Shown: positions 35,700 through 43,620, numbered from the stretch's first letter. The stretch: DNA of 57,371 nt from Hominenteromicrobium sp900549945 (GCA_902472305.1 CABRNK010000020.1:1-57371); one strand, 5' to 3'. Made by a program: numbers and translations. The notes: generated from the letters alone by a model not told the origin.

Positions 35700-36269
35700 C
35701 GCGTATCAAAAAACAATGGATAAATTGTAAACAGTTGGCGCGGGCTTGCGGGGTAAAACCCGACGAAAGTAATTGAGCGCGCGAGAACCAGCGAATATAA
35801 TCGAGCGGCGCAGGATGCCGGTGTGCCGCCAGAAATACAGATAAAATCCAGCGCGGCGATTTCGTGTGTGAATCGCCGCAAGCCTCCCCCCTTGCCCGGC
35901 GGCCGCATACTCTGTGGAAAACCGTGCGGGGTGCGGCGCAGAATGCCAGAACAGGAAGCTGACGGACGCAGCCGGACGCGCAGGGTGATTTGCCATCGGG
36001 GGGCACAGGCAGAATGCACCGGCGATTTTGTGCGCGCCGCGGGACTATTCCCCGCCCGCCAGCCGCGTGCTCTGCGGGAAGCGGTGCAGGGACGCGGGCT
36101 TGTAGGGGGGAGCCTGCGGATATAACCGAACGCATGAGGTAATTTGCCGCCGGCATACGCGGGCAAGAACCGCGCCTCGTGATCCAAAGGCAATTCGCCG
36201 CCTGCTTTGCGGCGTCGTATCGCTTCGCGCCCCGATCTGTGGGAAACCGCGGCATTGGCATTTGGGCGC
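35700..36269. other. 570-bp stretch without a recognisable gene
   Basis: One minus-strand frame is open throughout and runs into marR, but its translation (rich in Arg, Pro, Cys, Ala) has no motif and no ribosome binding site. Nothing else is seen apart from GC-rich inverted repeats. Confidence 0.5.
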
Positions 36270-36312
36270 AAAAAAAGAACCGCAAAAGCGGGTTGCCCTG
36301 CTTCTGCGGTTC
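36270..36312 (-). terminator. terminator of rplJ-rplL
   Basis: Minus strand GAACCGCAGAAGC pairs with GCTTTTGCGGTTC, followed by TTTTTTT. Confidence 0.9.
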
Positions 36313-36331
36313 GATTTTGTCGGAAACGAAA

Positions 36332-36709
36332 TTACTTAACCTCGACCTCTGCGCCAGCCTCGGTGAGCTTCGTCTTGAGCGCCTCAGCGTCGTCCTTGGA
36401 GATGCCTTCCTTAACAGCCTTCGGAGCCTCGTCAACGAGAGCCTTAGCTTCCTTCAGGCCGAGGCCGGTAGCTTCCTTGACAACCTTGATGACGTTGATC
36501 TTGTTCGCGCCAGCGGACTTGAGGATAACGTCGAACTCGGTCTTCTCTTCAGCAGCCGGAGCAGCAGCAGCCGGAGCGGCAACAGCGACAGCAGCCGGAG
36601 CAGCAGCGGAAACGCCGAACTCCTCTTCGAGAGCCTTGACGAGCTCGGAGAGCTCGAGAACGGTAAGAGCCTTTACTTCTTCAATAAGATTTGTAACCTT
36701 CTCAGACAT
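36332..36709 (-). CDS. rplL: 50S ribosomal protein L7/L12
   Basis: Encodes 125 residues. N-terminal dimerisation helices (IEEVKALTVLELSELVKALEEEFGVSA), an Ala/Pro hinge (about 35-52), and the C-terminal factor-binding domain (KTEFDVILKSAGANKINVIKVVKEATGLGLKEAKALVDEAP). It forms the stalk that recruits translation GTPases. 61 bp after rplJ; codon use is strongly biased, as expected for a highly expressed gene. Confidence 0.98.
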   Translation of the reverse strand: MSEKVTNLIEEVKALTVLELSELVKALEEEFGVSAAAPAAVAVAAPAAAAPAAEEKTEFDVILKSAGANKINVIKVVKEATGLGLKEAKALVDEAPKAVKEGISKDDAEALKTKLTEAGAEVEVK

Positions 36710-36770
36710 GGTATGAACCTCCGTTAAAAATAATCGTTTTTAAATTTGTTTCTTTAATTCGCTGGGCGAA

Positions 36771-37322
36771 TTATTCGGCGGCGGCCGCCTTCTGCTCGCA
36801 GATCGCGTTGAGCGCGACAGCGAGGCCGCGGATCGTACCGCTCATGACATTGGCAAAGCCCTGAATCGGCGCGTTGAAGCCGCCGAGAACCTGCGCAATG
36901 AGCACTTCCTTGCTGGGCAGCTTGGCAAGCGCGTCAACGCCGGCCGCGTCCACCGCGGAACCGTCGATGAAGCCCGCCTTCACCGCAAACTTCTTGTTCG
37001 CCTTCGCAGCCTTCTCCGCATACTCGGAAAGGATCTTTGCGCCCGCGGCATAATCGCTCTCGCTCATCGCGATGGCGGTCGTGCCCTCGAGAACGCTGTC
37101 GAGCCCTTCGATGCCCGCTTCCTTGAGCGCGCGGGAGAGGAGTGTGTTCTTGACGACCTGATATTTGCAGCCGGCCTCGCGGAGAGACTTTCTGAGCTTC
37201 GTGTCGTCCTCGACGTTGATACCCTCATAATTGACGATAACGCCGGTAACGCTGTTCTTCAGCTCTTCGGTGAGCGCCGCGACCTGTGCCTGCTTCTGCT
37301 CCAAAATTTTCTGACTGGGCAA
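36771..37322 (-). CDS. rplJ: 50S ribosomal protein L10
   Basis: Encodes 183 residues. The N-terminal RNA-binding half contains VNYEGINVEDDTKLRKSLREAG and VVKNTLLSRAL; the C-terminal helix anchors L7/L12 dimers. Preceded by its own promoter and an L10 leader containing an attenuator, so L10(L12)4 autoregulation is expected. Confidence 0.97.
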   Translation of the reverse strand: MPSQKILEQKQAQVAALTEELKNSVTGVIVNYEGINVEDDTKLRKSLREAGCKYQVVKNTLLSRALKEAGIEGLDSVLEGTTAIAMSESDYAAGAKILSEYAEKAAKANKKFAVKAGFIDGSAVDAAGVDALAKLPSKEVLIAQVLGGFNAPIQGFANVMSGTIRGLAVALNAICEQKAAAAE

Positions 37323-37529
37323 TTCGTTTCACCTCCGACAATGTGAAATAGCATATTTGCATGCAAAAACGCCCCTCCGCGTTTGCAGAGGGGCGTAAAC
37401 AGCCTGAAAACAGCGCTTCTCAAGCGGAAGCGTTTCCTTGCTTTACTCTCTCCTCGGCAGGCACGGGAACCGTTTTACGCCGCAAACCCTTGGTTTGTAC
37501 TGGCACCTGCTGTCTCTGGTGAAAACAGC
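37323..37529 (-). ncRNA. ribosomal protein L10 leader
   Basis: The 207-base leader between the promoter and rplJ has the features of the Firmicutes L10 leader: several paired regions around AAACAGC and GGTGCCAGTACAAACC, ending in a terminator hairpin about 45 bp before the start codon. Assignment to the Rfam L10 leader family is from position and structure, not from a covariance search. Confidence 0.75.
37365..37395 (-). terminator. attenuator in the rplJ leader
   Basis: Minus strand CGCCCCTC pairs with GAGGGGCG around TGCAAACGCG, followed by TTTTTGC. Confidence 0.85.
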
Positions 37530-37535
37530 TTAATT

Positions 37536-37564
37536 ATTATAGCATGACAGAGAGAGCCTGTCAA
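37536..37564 (-). promoter_or_regulatory. promoter of rplJ-rplL
   Basis: Perfect TTGACA, 17 bp, TATAAT on the minus strand, just after the rplA stop. Confidence 0.9.
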
Positions 37565-37584
37565 GGCTTTTTTCAGAAAACGGA

Positions 37585-38277
37585 TCAGCCGACCTTGTTC
37601 GGGTTGATCTTGACGCCGGGGCCCATCGTGGCGGCCACAACGCAGGAGCGAATGTACTGGCCCTTCGCAGCAGCCGGCTTCGCCTTGTTGATCGCGTCGA
37701 GCAGGGTGGTGAAGTTTGCGAGCAGCTTCTCTGCGCCGAAGGAGACCTTGCCGATCGGGCAGTGGATGATGTTCGTCTTGTCGAGGCGGTACTCGATCTT
37801 ACCGGCCTTCGCCTCCGTGATGGCACGGGCGATATCCGGCGTAACCGTACCGGCCTTCGGGTTCGGCATGAGGCCGCGCGGGCCAAGCACCTTACCGAGG
37901 CGGCCGACCATACCCATCATGTCCGGGGTGGTGACGACGACGTCAAAATCCATCCAGCCTTCGGACTGGATCTTCTGGATCATGTCGTTGCCGCCGACAT
38001 ACTCGGCGCCGGCATTGCGGGCTTCCTCTTCCTTCTCCGGCTTGCAGATTGCGAGCACGCGGACGGACTTACCCGTGCCGTGCGGCAGAACAATCGCGCC
38101 GCGGACCTGCTGGTCCGCATGACGGCCGTCAACGCCCAGCTTTACATGGACTTCAACGGTCTCGTCGAACTTTGCTGTACCTGTCTTTATGCAGAGCTCA
38201 AGCGCTTCTTCCGTATCATAAAGACGGCTGCGCTCGATCAGCTTTGCGCCTTCGACATACTTTTTACCGTGTTTCAT
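37585..38277 (-). CDS. rplA: 50S ribosomal protein L1
   Basis: Encodes 230 residues, the normal length. Typical blocks: MKHGKKYVEGAKLIERS at the start, VLPHGTGKSVRVLA, GGNDMIQKIQSEGWMDFD and the signature (MGMVGRLGKVLGPRGLMPN, near 130). It binds 23S rRNA at the L1 stalk. 63 bp after rplK. Confidence 0.98.
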   Translation of the reverse strand: MKHGKKYVEGAKLIERSRLYDTEEALELCIKTGTAKFDETVEVHVKLGVDGRHADQQVRGAIVLPHGTGKSVRVLAICKPEKEEEARNAGAEYVGGNDMIQKIQSEGWMDFDVVVTTPDMMGMVGRLGKVLGPRGLMPNPKAGTVTPDIARAITEAKAGKIEYRLDKTNIIHCPIGKVSFGAEKLLANFTTLLDAINKAKPAAAKGQYIRSCVVAATMGPGVKINPNKVG

Positions 38278-38340
38278 TCAAGTTCCTCCTAAAGTGGTGA
38301 ATATCGGATTCTCAGAGAGTTTCCTCCCACCCGGGTAAAA

Positions 38341-38766
38341 TCAATCTACAACTTCGATGCCCATGCTGCGCGCCGTGCCGGCGATCATGCTCATCGCACT
38401 CTCGACGGATGCCGCGTTGAGATCGGGCATTTTCTGCTCGGCGATCTTCTTTACCTGCTCGCGGGTAATCTTTGCGACCTTGGTCTTGTTCGGTGTGCCC
38501 GAAGCGGTTTCGATGCCGCACGCCTTCTTGATGAGAACGGCTGCCGGCGGCGTCTTTGTTACAAAGGTAAAGGAACGGTCCGCGTAAACCGTGATGACGA
38601 CCGGGATCACAAGACCCACATCGCCCTTGGTGCGCTCGTTGAATTCCTTCGTAAATGCCATGATGTTAACACCGTGCTGACCGAGAGCCGGTCCGACCGG
38701 TGGCGCCGGAGTAGCTTTACCGGCAGGTATCTGGAGCTTAATAAAGCCCGTAACCTTCTGAGCCAT
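38341..38766 (-). CDS. rplK: 50S ribosomal protein L11
   Basis: Encodes 141 residues. Starts MAQKVTGFIKLQIPAGKATPAPPVGPALGQHGVNIM and carries the C-terminal rRNA-binding domain ending in SMIAGTARSMGIEVVD. The start follows GGAGGTGC; longer upstream frames were rejected. Preceded by a 117-bp leader. Confidence 0.98.
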   Translation of the reverse strand: MAQKVTGFIKLQIPAGKATPAPPVGPALGQHGVNIMAFTKEFNERTKGDVGLVIPVVITVYADRSFTFVTKTPPAAVLIKKACGIETASGTPNKTKVAKITREQVKKIAEQKMPDLNAASVESAMSMIAGTARSMGIEVVD

Positions 38767-38883
38767 TTTTTTGCACCTCCAAAATTCGTGGTTGCTGGCG
38801 GAACGTCCGGTTTGAATTTGGACGCTCCTCCCACAGGGGGATATCCCCCTCAATAAAAAGCGGAGACCCGCAGTTTACCGTAA
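38767..38883 (-). promoter_or_regulatory. leader between nusG and rplK
   Basis: On the minus strand a short stem GCGG-GTCT-CCGC is followed by TTTTTATT, then a stem AGGGGGATATCCCCCT, then GGACG/CGTCC-type pairing. It may be an L11/L1 autoregulatory or attenuator leader. Confidence 0.45.
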
Positions 38884-39408
38884 TCAATCGACCGGTTCAG
38901 CCTGATCAAGCTCAAGATCAACCGGCGTTTCGCGCCCAAACATCGAAACCGTGACGCGGATGCGATTCTTATCGATATCGATCTCGTCCACCGTCCCGAT
39001 AAAGCCCTCGAGCGGGCCGTCGGTGATCTGGACGCTGTCACCGACCTTGTAGGAGACCTCCACGTTCCGCGTTTCAACGCCGAGGCGCTCGACCTCTTCG
39101 GCCGTGAGCGGAATCGGCTTTGACGACGGGCCGACGAAGCCCGTGCAGCCGCGGATGTTCCGCACCGCGTACCAGGATTCATCCGTGAGAATCATCTTGA
39201 CGATGACGTAGCCCGGAAAAATCTTGCGCTCCACTTCCTTGGTCTTTCCGTTGGAACCAACCTCGAGAACCTTTTCCGTGGGCACGCGGATCTCATGGAT
39301 CAAATCCTGAAGCTGGTGGTTTTCCACCGTTTTCTCGAGATTTGACGCGACCTTGTTTTCATACCCGGAATAGGTATGAACAACGTACCATCTTGCTTCG
39401 TCCGACAT
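38884..39408 (-). CDS. nusG: transcription termination/antitermination protein NusG
   Basis: Encodes 174 residues: the NGN domain (RWYVVHTYSGYENKVASNLEKTV, GYVIVKMILTDESWYAVRNIRGCTGFVG) and the C-terminal KOW domain (VGDSVQITDGPLEGFIGTV). It binds RNA polymerase and couples it to Rho or ribosomes. 30 bp after secE. Confidence 0.98.
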   Translation of the reverse strand: MSDEARWYVVHTYSGYENKVASNLEKTVENHQLQDLIHEIRVPTEKVLEVGSNGKTKEVERKIFPGYVIVKMILTDESWYAVRNIRGCTGFVGPSSKPIPLTAEEVERLGVETRNVEVSYKVGDSVQITDGPLEGFIGTVDEIDIDKNRIRVTVSMFGRETPVDLELDQAEPVD

Positions 39409-39438
39409 TTCGTTTCCTCCGCTTCTAAATCAACGCGC

Positions 39439-39672
39439 TTACTTCGCCACTTCCATGACGAGGCCGAGCAGATTCATGAAGACGGTATCCAGCAGGAAGA
39501 TGAAGATCGCCAGAACGATGATCGTGACGAGCACGACGCCGACGTTTTTAAAAACGGTATTCGGCGCGGGCCACACGATCTTTTTGATCTCGCCCTTGCA
39601 GTCCTTGAAAAACTTTCCAGCCTTCTTGATAAAGCGAACAAAGCCGTTTTCTTTTTTCGTTGTTTCGGCCAT
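39439..39672 (-). CDS. secE: preprotein translocase subunit SecE
   Basis: Encodes 77 residues with the SecE conserved block KFFKDCKGEIKKIVWPAPNTVFKNVGVV and one membrane helix (VTIIVLAIFIFLLDTVFMNLL). It stabilises SecY. 12 bp after rpmG. Confidence 0.97.
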   Translation of the reverse strand: MAETTKKENGFVRFIKKAGKFFKDCKGEIKKIVWPAPNTVFKNVGVVLVTIIVLAIFIFLLDTVFMNLLGLVMEVAK

Positions 39673-39684
39673 ATTACCCTCGCT

Positions 39685-39834
39685 TTACTTCGTCTCTCTG
39701 TGGAGCGTATGCTTCTTGCAGAATCTGCAGTACTTGTTCATCTCAAGTCTGTCGGGATCATTCTTCTTGTTCTTCTTCGTGTTGTAATTGCGCTGCTTGC
39801 ACTCTGTGCAGGCCATTACGACTTTTACTCTCAT
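39685..39834 (-). CDS. rpmG: 50S ribosomal protein L33
   Basis: Encodes 49 residues: begins MRVKVVMACTECKQRNY and ends CRFCKKHTLHRETK. Two CxxC pairs (CTEC, CRFC) mark the zinc-binding form of L33. The gene heads the operon rpmG-secE-nusG-rplK-rplA and follows a GGAGGTGCCGTC ribosome binding site. Confidence 0.96.
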   Translation of the reverse strand: MRVKVVMACTECKQRNYNTKKNKKNDPDRLEMNKYCRFCKKHTLHRETK

Positions 39835-39933
39835 GACGGCACCTCCGTTTTACGGAATAAATTTGGGGTTCAGCCCCAGCCTCCCTCATAAAAAATAGGC
39901 GCAAAAAAATAGCCCCTATACTGAGGTGTACCT

Positions 39934-39963
39934 ATCATACCATAGGGCACGCCGCTCTGTCAA
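39934..39963 (-). promoter_or_regulatory. promoter of the rpmG operon
   Basis: Minus strand TTGACA, 18 bp, TATGAT. Confidence 0.8.
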
Positions 39964-39992
39964 GGGCTATTTTGCAAATTTCATGCGGTTTT

Positions 39993-40784
39993 TCAGCCGT
40001 TCAGACGGGCCTCGACCTTCTTCTGCTTCTTCTGCTTCTCGGGCTTGATCTTCTTGCCGATCAGCTTTCTCGAGTGCTTATAGACCTTCTGAAGGTCGCA
40101 GCCCTCCGTAAAGTTCTCGATGATGCTCTGAATCGCCGCGTCCCCGATGTTGTTGAGCACGCCGAACTGGATGACCGCGCGGGTATCCATATCGCCGGCG
40201 CCGTACATCTCGCACAGCACGGTGCACAGGCGCTTCATCGGCTCGCTGTCCTTATAGTGCAGCGCGAGCTGCTCGCACTTCGGGGCGACCTTCTCCTTTG
40301 CGAAAATCGCCGGGCGCACCTGCCCGTACACGATGCGCTCCTCGTTCATCTCGTCGCGCAGCTCGGGGAAGATCGGCACGAGGCGGTTCAGGAAGAACTG
40401 CGGGTCGGCGTTGTTCTCCTCGTCCTTCTTGCGGCGCTTCTTCGCCGATTTCACCATTTCGCGGCGCTTCGAGCCCTGCACGATCTCGAGGAAGTCGTTC
40501 GCGATGCTCTCGGCGTCCGCCATATTGTTTTCCTTTTCGTCGAAGAGCCACAGCGAAAGCTGGCGCCACTCGCCCGGCTCCGTCGGCGTTTTCATCGAAG
40601 TGCTCCGCAGCACAAAGCGCTTCTGCTTCGTCTCATAGAACAGGCCGTAGGCGACCTCGCCGGTCGAGAACATCACGGCCCTGCCGCTCTCCGATTCGAT
40701 CGGCGCCGCCGCGCCGAAGCCCTGCTCGCCGAGCGCCTCCTGCAATTTTTCCTGTATCAGCTCAAAAGCCTTCTGCTCCAACAA
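39993..40784 (-). CDS. conserved-looking protein of unknown function
   Basis: Encodes about 263 residues. No enzyme motif or membrane segment is recognised. The first 90 residues look globular (GRAVMFSTGEVAYGLFYETKQKRFVLRST); about 120-140 is very basic (KSAKKRRKKDEE), and the C-terminus is Lys-rich (KKIKPEKQKKQKKVEARLNG), so nucleic-acid contact is possible. Start is uncertain: GGAG at 40793-40790 supports a TTG at 40784 or 40781. It has its own promoter (TAGACA, 17 bp, TATACT at 40841-40813) and follows the ribosomal operon on the same strand. Confidence 0.75.
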   Translation of the reverse strand: MLEQKAFELIQEKLQEALGEQGFGAAAPIESESGRAVMFSTGEVAYGLFYETKQKRFVLRSTSMKTPTEPGEWRQLSLWLFDEKENNMADAESIANDFLEIVQGSKRREMVKSAKKRRKKDEENNADPQFFLNRLVPIFPELRDEMNEERIVYGQVRPAIFAKEKVAPKCEQLALHYKDSEPMKRLCTVLCEMYGAGDMDTRAVIQFGVLNNIGDAAIQSIIENFTEGCDLQKVYKHSRKLIGKKIKPEKQKKQKKVEARLNG

Positions 40785-40812
40785 AATCACTCCGAAAATC
40801 AAATTACAAATC

Positions 40813-40841
40813 AGTATAGCACACGGCGCGCAAAATGTCTA
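40813..40841 (-). promoter_or_regulatory. promoter of the unknown gene at 39993
   Basis: Minus strand TAGACA, 17 bp, TATACT; divergent from the ROK gene, whose own TAGAAT -10 box is at about 40866. Confidence 0.6.
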
Positions 40842-40897
40842 TTGTTTTTTGCGCTTTGCCTGTGGTAGAATGGTAAAAAAGAAAGGGTGAGAGCCGT

Positions 40898-41923
40898 ATG
40901 GCAGAATCCGGCAGCACAGCCTCGGTCAAACAGAACAACATCGCGGCCATCCGCGCCGCGCTCTACCGCGCCGATTTCGCGACGAAAAAGGAGATCGCCG
41001 CGCGCTGCGGGCTGAGCCTTGCAGCCTGCACGGCGCTGCTCGCGGAGATGATCGCCGACGGGCAGGTGCAAGAGCTCGCTTTCGCCGCGCCCAACGGCGG
41101 CCGCCCCGCCCGGCGCTTTGCGCTGAACCCCGATTACGCGCACATCCTCTGCCTTTACACCGACAACAACGCGACTGACGGCGCGGGCATCGCGCTGCGC
41201 GTCTGCGACCTCACGGGCCGCGTGCGCACCGAAAAGTTCTGCCCGCTGAGCGACATTCTGCCCGACGACCTCACGGCGCTCGTCTCGGAGACCGCCGCGA
41301 AGGACCCGCTGATCCGCGCCGCCGGCATCGGCATCGCCGGCGTAACGGACCACGGCGGGCGCATCACAGCGGGCAGCTTCCACGGGCTGAATGGCTTTAA
41401 CCCGCGCGCCGCGCTCGAGGAGAAGCTCGGCATCACAGTCATCACCGAGAACGACATGTTTTTTACCTCCTACGGGTTTTACACCCGCAATTTCACGGGG
41501 CGGCCCTACTCGCTTTCGGTGCTCTACTGGCCGAGCCACAAGTGCGCGGGCGCGGGCACCGTGGTGAACGGGCAGGTCATTGTGGGCAGCACGAAGTACG
41601 CCGGCGAGCTTGTCAGCCTGCCGTTCCCCTCCGCGTCGCTTTCAAAGGACGAATCTCTCGCGCGGATGATCCGCGGCGAGGAAACCGTGCCGCTGATGGG
41701 CACCGCCGCTACCTGCACGATCGCGCTCATCAACCCGGACATCATCTACCTGACCGGCACCGCGACGCTCAACATCCGCGAGCGCGACATCATCGACTAC
41801 TGCAAGCAGACGATTCCGGAAAACCACCTGCCGGAGTTCCGCATTCAGGCGGACATCCACGAGGAGTATATGACCGGCATCTTCGAGACGGCGCGCAGAA
41901 AGCTGCGCTTTAACCGCCTGTGA
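40898..41923 (+). CDS. ROK-family transcriptional regulator
   Basis: Encodes 341 residues. N-terminal winged helix (DFATKKEIAARCGLSLAACTALLAEMI) followed by the ROK fold: IGIAGVTDHGGRIT, ITENDMFFTSYG (keeping the catalytic-type Asp of sugar kinases) and GAGTVVNGQVIVGSTKYAGEL. The usual zinc motif after GE-x-GH (CxCGxxGCxE) is missing, so it is a divergent member. ROK regulators bind sugars or sugar phosphates; eda downstream on the other strand hints at sugar-acid metabolism. Start supported by AAAGGGTGAGAGCC. Confidence 0.85.
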   Translation: MAESGSTASVKQNNIAAIRAALYRADFATKKEIAARCGLSLAACTALLAEMIADGQVQELAFAAPNGGRPARRFALNPDYAHILCLYTDNNATDGAGIALRVCDLTGRVRTEKFCPLSDILPDDLTALVSETAAKDPLIRAAGIGIAGVTDHGGRITAGSFHGLNGFNPRAALEEKLGITVITENDMFFTSYGFYTRNFTGRPYSLSVLYWPSHKCAGAGTVVNGQVIVGSTKYAGELVSLPFPSASLSKDESLARMIRGEETVPLMGTAATCTIALINPDIIYLTGTATLNIRERDIIDYCKQTIPENHLPEFRIQADIHEEYMTGIFETARRKLRFNRL

Positions 41924-42279
41924 CGCGGCGGAGCGTGATGTTTCTTCACCGCGCCCCGGCGCGATGCCCCTGCCGAATTTCGCGGTGTTCCACAGCTTTG
42001 TGAGGAGCTTCATCCCGGCGCACAATACTTTGCGGCGGCGGCCCTCGCGCGCAGCCACACGCAAACGCGCCCATTTTCACACACGGTTCAACTCCACCCC
42101 AGCGCCTGCGCCGAGCCCTGCCCGATGCCGCGCGGGGCGGCGTGCGGCACAGCATATCCGCAGACATATTCCGCGGGCGTCTTTTATGATGCGGTTCGGC
42201 GCACATGTCCTTTCAGCAAGGACACGCATGCCGTTTGACACTGCACGGCGGACACCGAGAAAAAATGAAAAAATAGGGC
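41924..42279. other. 356-bp stretch without a recognisable gene
   Basis: GC-rich; no open frame with a ribosome binding site and no clear terminator. A weak foldback (CACCGCGCCCCGGCGCG region) follows the ROK stop. Confidence 0.5.
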
Positions 42280-42308
42280 TTTACAAACACGGGCGGATGT
42301 GCTAAACT
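42280..42308 (+). promoter_or_regulatory. promoter of the candidate small RNA
   Basis: TTTACA (42280-42285), 17 bp, TAAACT (42303-42308). Confidence 0.65.
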
Positions 42309-42314
42309 ACTTTT

Positions 42315-42478
42315 GTCACGAGATGTCGAAAGTAACCGCTGTGTCACGGACGCAGTCTTTTGGGGTTGTATAAACGGGTGCGTCCGGCGCGGGAAGCGTT
42401 CCTGCGCCGCGTTCCCGCGGCATTATAAGAAAATAACGGGCCGGCCGAAGCGCGCATCTGCTTTCGGCCGGCCTTTGT
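42315..42478 (+). ncRNA. candidate structured small RNA, family unknown
   Basis: A complete transcription unit without a gene: promoter, about 160 bases, strong terminator. GGACGCA (42348-) pairs with TGCGTCC (42378-). Then GGCGCGGGAA can pair with TTCCTGCGCC or, exclusively, CGCGGGAA with TTCCCGCG further on, so two folds compete. A 16-codon frame (MSKVTAVSRTQSFGVV) exists but lacks a ribosome binding site. It does not match 6S, SRP, tmRNA or RNase P RNA by eye. Confidence 0.5.
42439..42478 (+). terminator. terminator of the candidate small RNA (and eda, opposite strand)
   Basis: GGCCGGCCGAA pairs with TTCGGCCGGCC, followed by TTTGTT; on the minus strand it is followed by CGTTATTTTCTT. Confidence 0.85.
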
Positions 42479-42574
42479 TCCGCACCCATGCGCCGTTTGC
42501 GCAGGGCTTTATTTTTTTGCCTGCGGCTTTTCGCCGCGCCGGTGCAGCGCACCGCCTGCCGCATCGGTACGCCG

Positions 42575-43204
42575 TCAGCGCTGCCGGGCGATTTCCGCCG
42601 CCGCGCGAGCGAGCCGCTCGATCGCCGCGAAGTCACCGCTTTCGAGCAGCTTTTCCGGCACCATCCAGCTTCCGCCGCAGCAGACGACGTTCTTCTGCGC
42701 GAGATACGCCGCCGCGTTTTCTGGGCTCACGCCGCCGGTCGGCATGAACGCCATATGGCTGTAAGGCCCCGAGAGCGCCTTGAGCATCGCGACGCCGCCG
42801 ACAACCTCGGCTGGGAACAGCTTCACGAAATCGAGCCCCATGCGCATGCAGGCCTCCACCTCGGTGGGCGTGGCGCAGCCGGGGATCACCGGCACGCCCA
42901 TTTCAAGGCACCATTTCACGACGGCCGGATTCGTGCCCGGACTGATGACGGCCTCGGCCCCGGCCTCCACGGCGCGCTCGGCCGTCTCCGCATTCAGCAC
43001 CGTGCCGGCGCACACGCACACCTCGGGCACCTCGGCGCGGATGCGGCGGATCGCCTCGGCGGCGGCCGGCGTGCGGAACGTGACCTCGGCGGCGGGCAGG
43101 CCGCCCGCACACAGCGCGCGCGCAAGCGGCACGGCCTTCTCCGCATCGTTGATTTTGATCACCGGGATGATCCCGATGGAAGCGAGCTTTTCTCTGATCG
43201 TCAT
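42575..43204 (-). CDS. eda: KDPG/KHG aldolase
   Basis: Encodes 209 residues. 2-keto-3-deoxy-6-phosphogluconate aldolase makes pyruvate and glyceraldehyde 3-phosphate. Schiff-base Lys128 is in DFVKLFPAE, the catalytic Glu40 in AAEVTFRT, and PTGGV closes the phosphate site. Other Entner-Doudoroff or uronate genes (kdgK, uxaA) are absent from the window, so it probably serves sugar-acid catabolism encoded elsewhere. Own promoter at 43236-43264. Confidence 0.95.
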   Translation of the reverse strand: MTIREKLASIGIIPVIKINDAEKAVPLARALCAGGLPAAEVTFRTPAAAEAIRRIRAEVPEVCVCAGTVLNAETAERAVEAGAEAVISPGTNPAVVKWCLEMGVPVIPGCATPTEVEACMRMGLDFVKLFPAEVVGGVAMLKALSGPYSHMAFMPTGGVSPENAAAYLAQKNVVCCGGSWMVPEKLLESGDFAAIERLARAAAEIARQR

Positions 43205-43235
43205 CGATACAACACCCTTTCCCTTTGCTCCCCTT

Positions 43236-43264
43236 ATTGTAGCACCCGCGCGGCCGCTTTGCAA
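43236..43264 (-). promoter_or_regulatory. promoter of eda
   Basis: Minus strand TTGCAA, 17 bp, TACAAT. Confidence 0.7.
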
Positions 43265-43286
43265 GGTGCACGCCGAAACTTGCCGC

Positions 43287-43315
43287 TTGAATCTTCCCGC
43301 CCGCCGCCTTATAAT
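43287..43315 (+). promoter_or_regulatory. promoter left in front of a gene remnant
   Basis: TTGAAT, 17 bp, TATAAT on the plus strand, followed directly by GGAGGTGTGG. Confidence 0.65.
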
Positions 43316-43326
43316 GGAGGTGTGGC

Positions 43327-43440
43327 CCTGACCGGCGGATCTACATCACGGCCGACCACGGCATGAACCAGAAAACCACGATCCTGAATTTCGGGCTGCT
43401 CGCCGACGCGGCGGCCCTGCTCTTTGAATCGCTCGCGTGA
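43327..43440 (+). pseudogene. C-terminal remnant of an alkaline-phosphatase-superfamily hydrolase
   Basis: Thirty-seven codons read PDRRIYITADHGMNQKTTILNFG and end ALLFESLA-stop. The TADHGMNxK box is the metal-binding signature of the phosphonoacetate hydrolase/phosphodiesterase branch. The rest of the protein is missing, and the GTG after the GGAGG site is in another frame, so a deletion has joined the gene's start signals to its 3' end out of frame. Confidence 0.65.
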
Positions 43441-43506
43441 CCGCGCGGCACAATACCGCTCTGCCGGCACGGGGCTTTGCGCCCCGCTTTCCGGCGGGAG
43501 GCCTTT

Positions 43507-43536
43507 GCGGCCGGGGCATGCGCTCCGGCCGCTTTT
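43507..43536 (+). terminator. terminator after the remnant
   Basis: GCGGCCGG pairs with CCGGCCGC, followed by TTTTC. Confidence 0.75.
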
Positions 43537-43550
43537 CTGCATATTTGGGC

Positions 43551-43601
43551 TTGACAGGCGGCGCGGGAAGTGGTAACGTTTAAATATCATCTGATATTTA
43601 A
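43551..43601 (+). promoter_or_regulatory. TetR promoter and palindromic operator
   Basis: TTGACA (43551-43556), 17 bp, TAACGT; overlapping the start of transcription is a perfect palindrome TTAAATATCA-TC-TGATATTTAA at 43580-43601. It is the natural autoregulatory site of the TetR gene 20 bp downstream. Confidence 0.75.
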
Positions 43602-43620
43602 TTTCAACGGGGGCGGTTTT

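Noticed and set aside
35617..36435. Long minus-strand frame continuing upstream of marR
   Set aside because: It has no ribosome binding site, crosses the marR promoter and rplL, and its translation has no motif; marR starts at 35616.
42324..42374. 16-codon frame MSKVTAVSRTQSFGVV inside the candidate small RNA
   Set aside because: No ribosome binding site in front of the ATG and it begins about 10 bases after the predicted transcript start.
42315..42478. 6S RNA, SRP RNA or tmRNA identity of the candidate small RNA
   Set aside because: No closing stem pairing the two ends, no SRP GGAAGC loop region and no tRNA-like domain could be found by eye.
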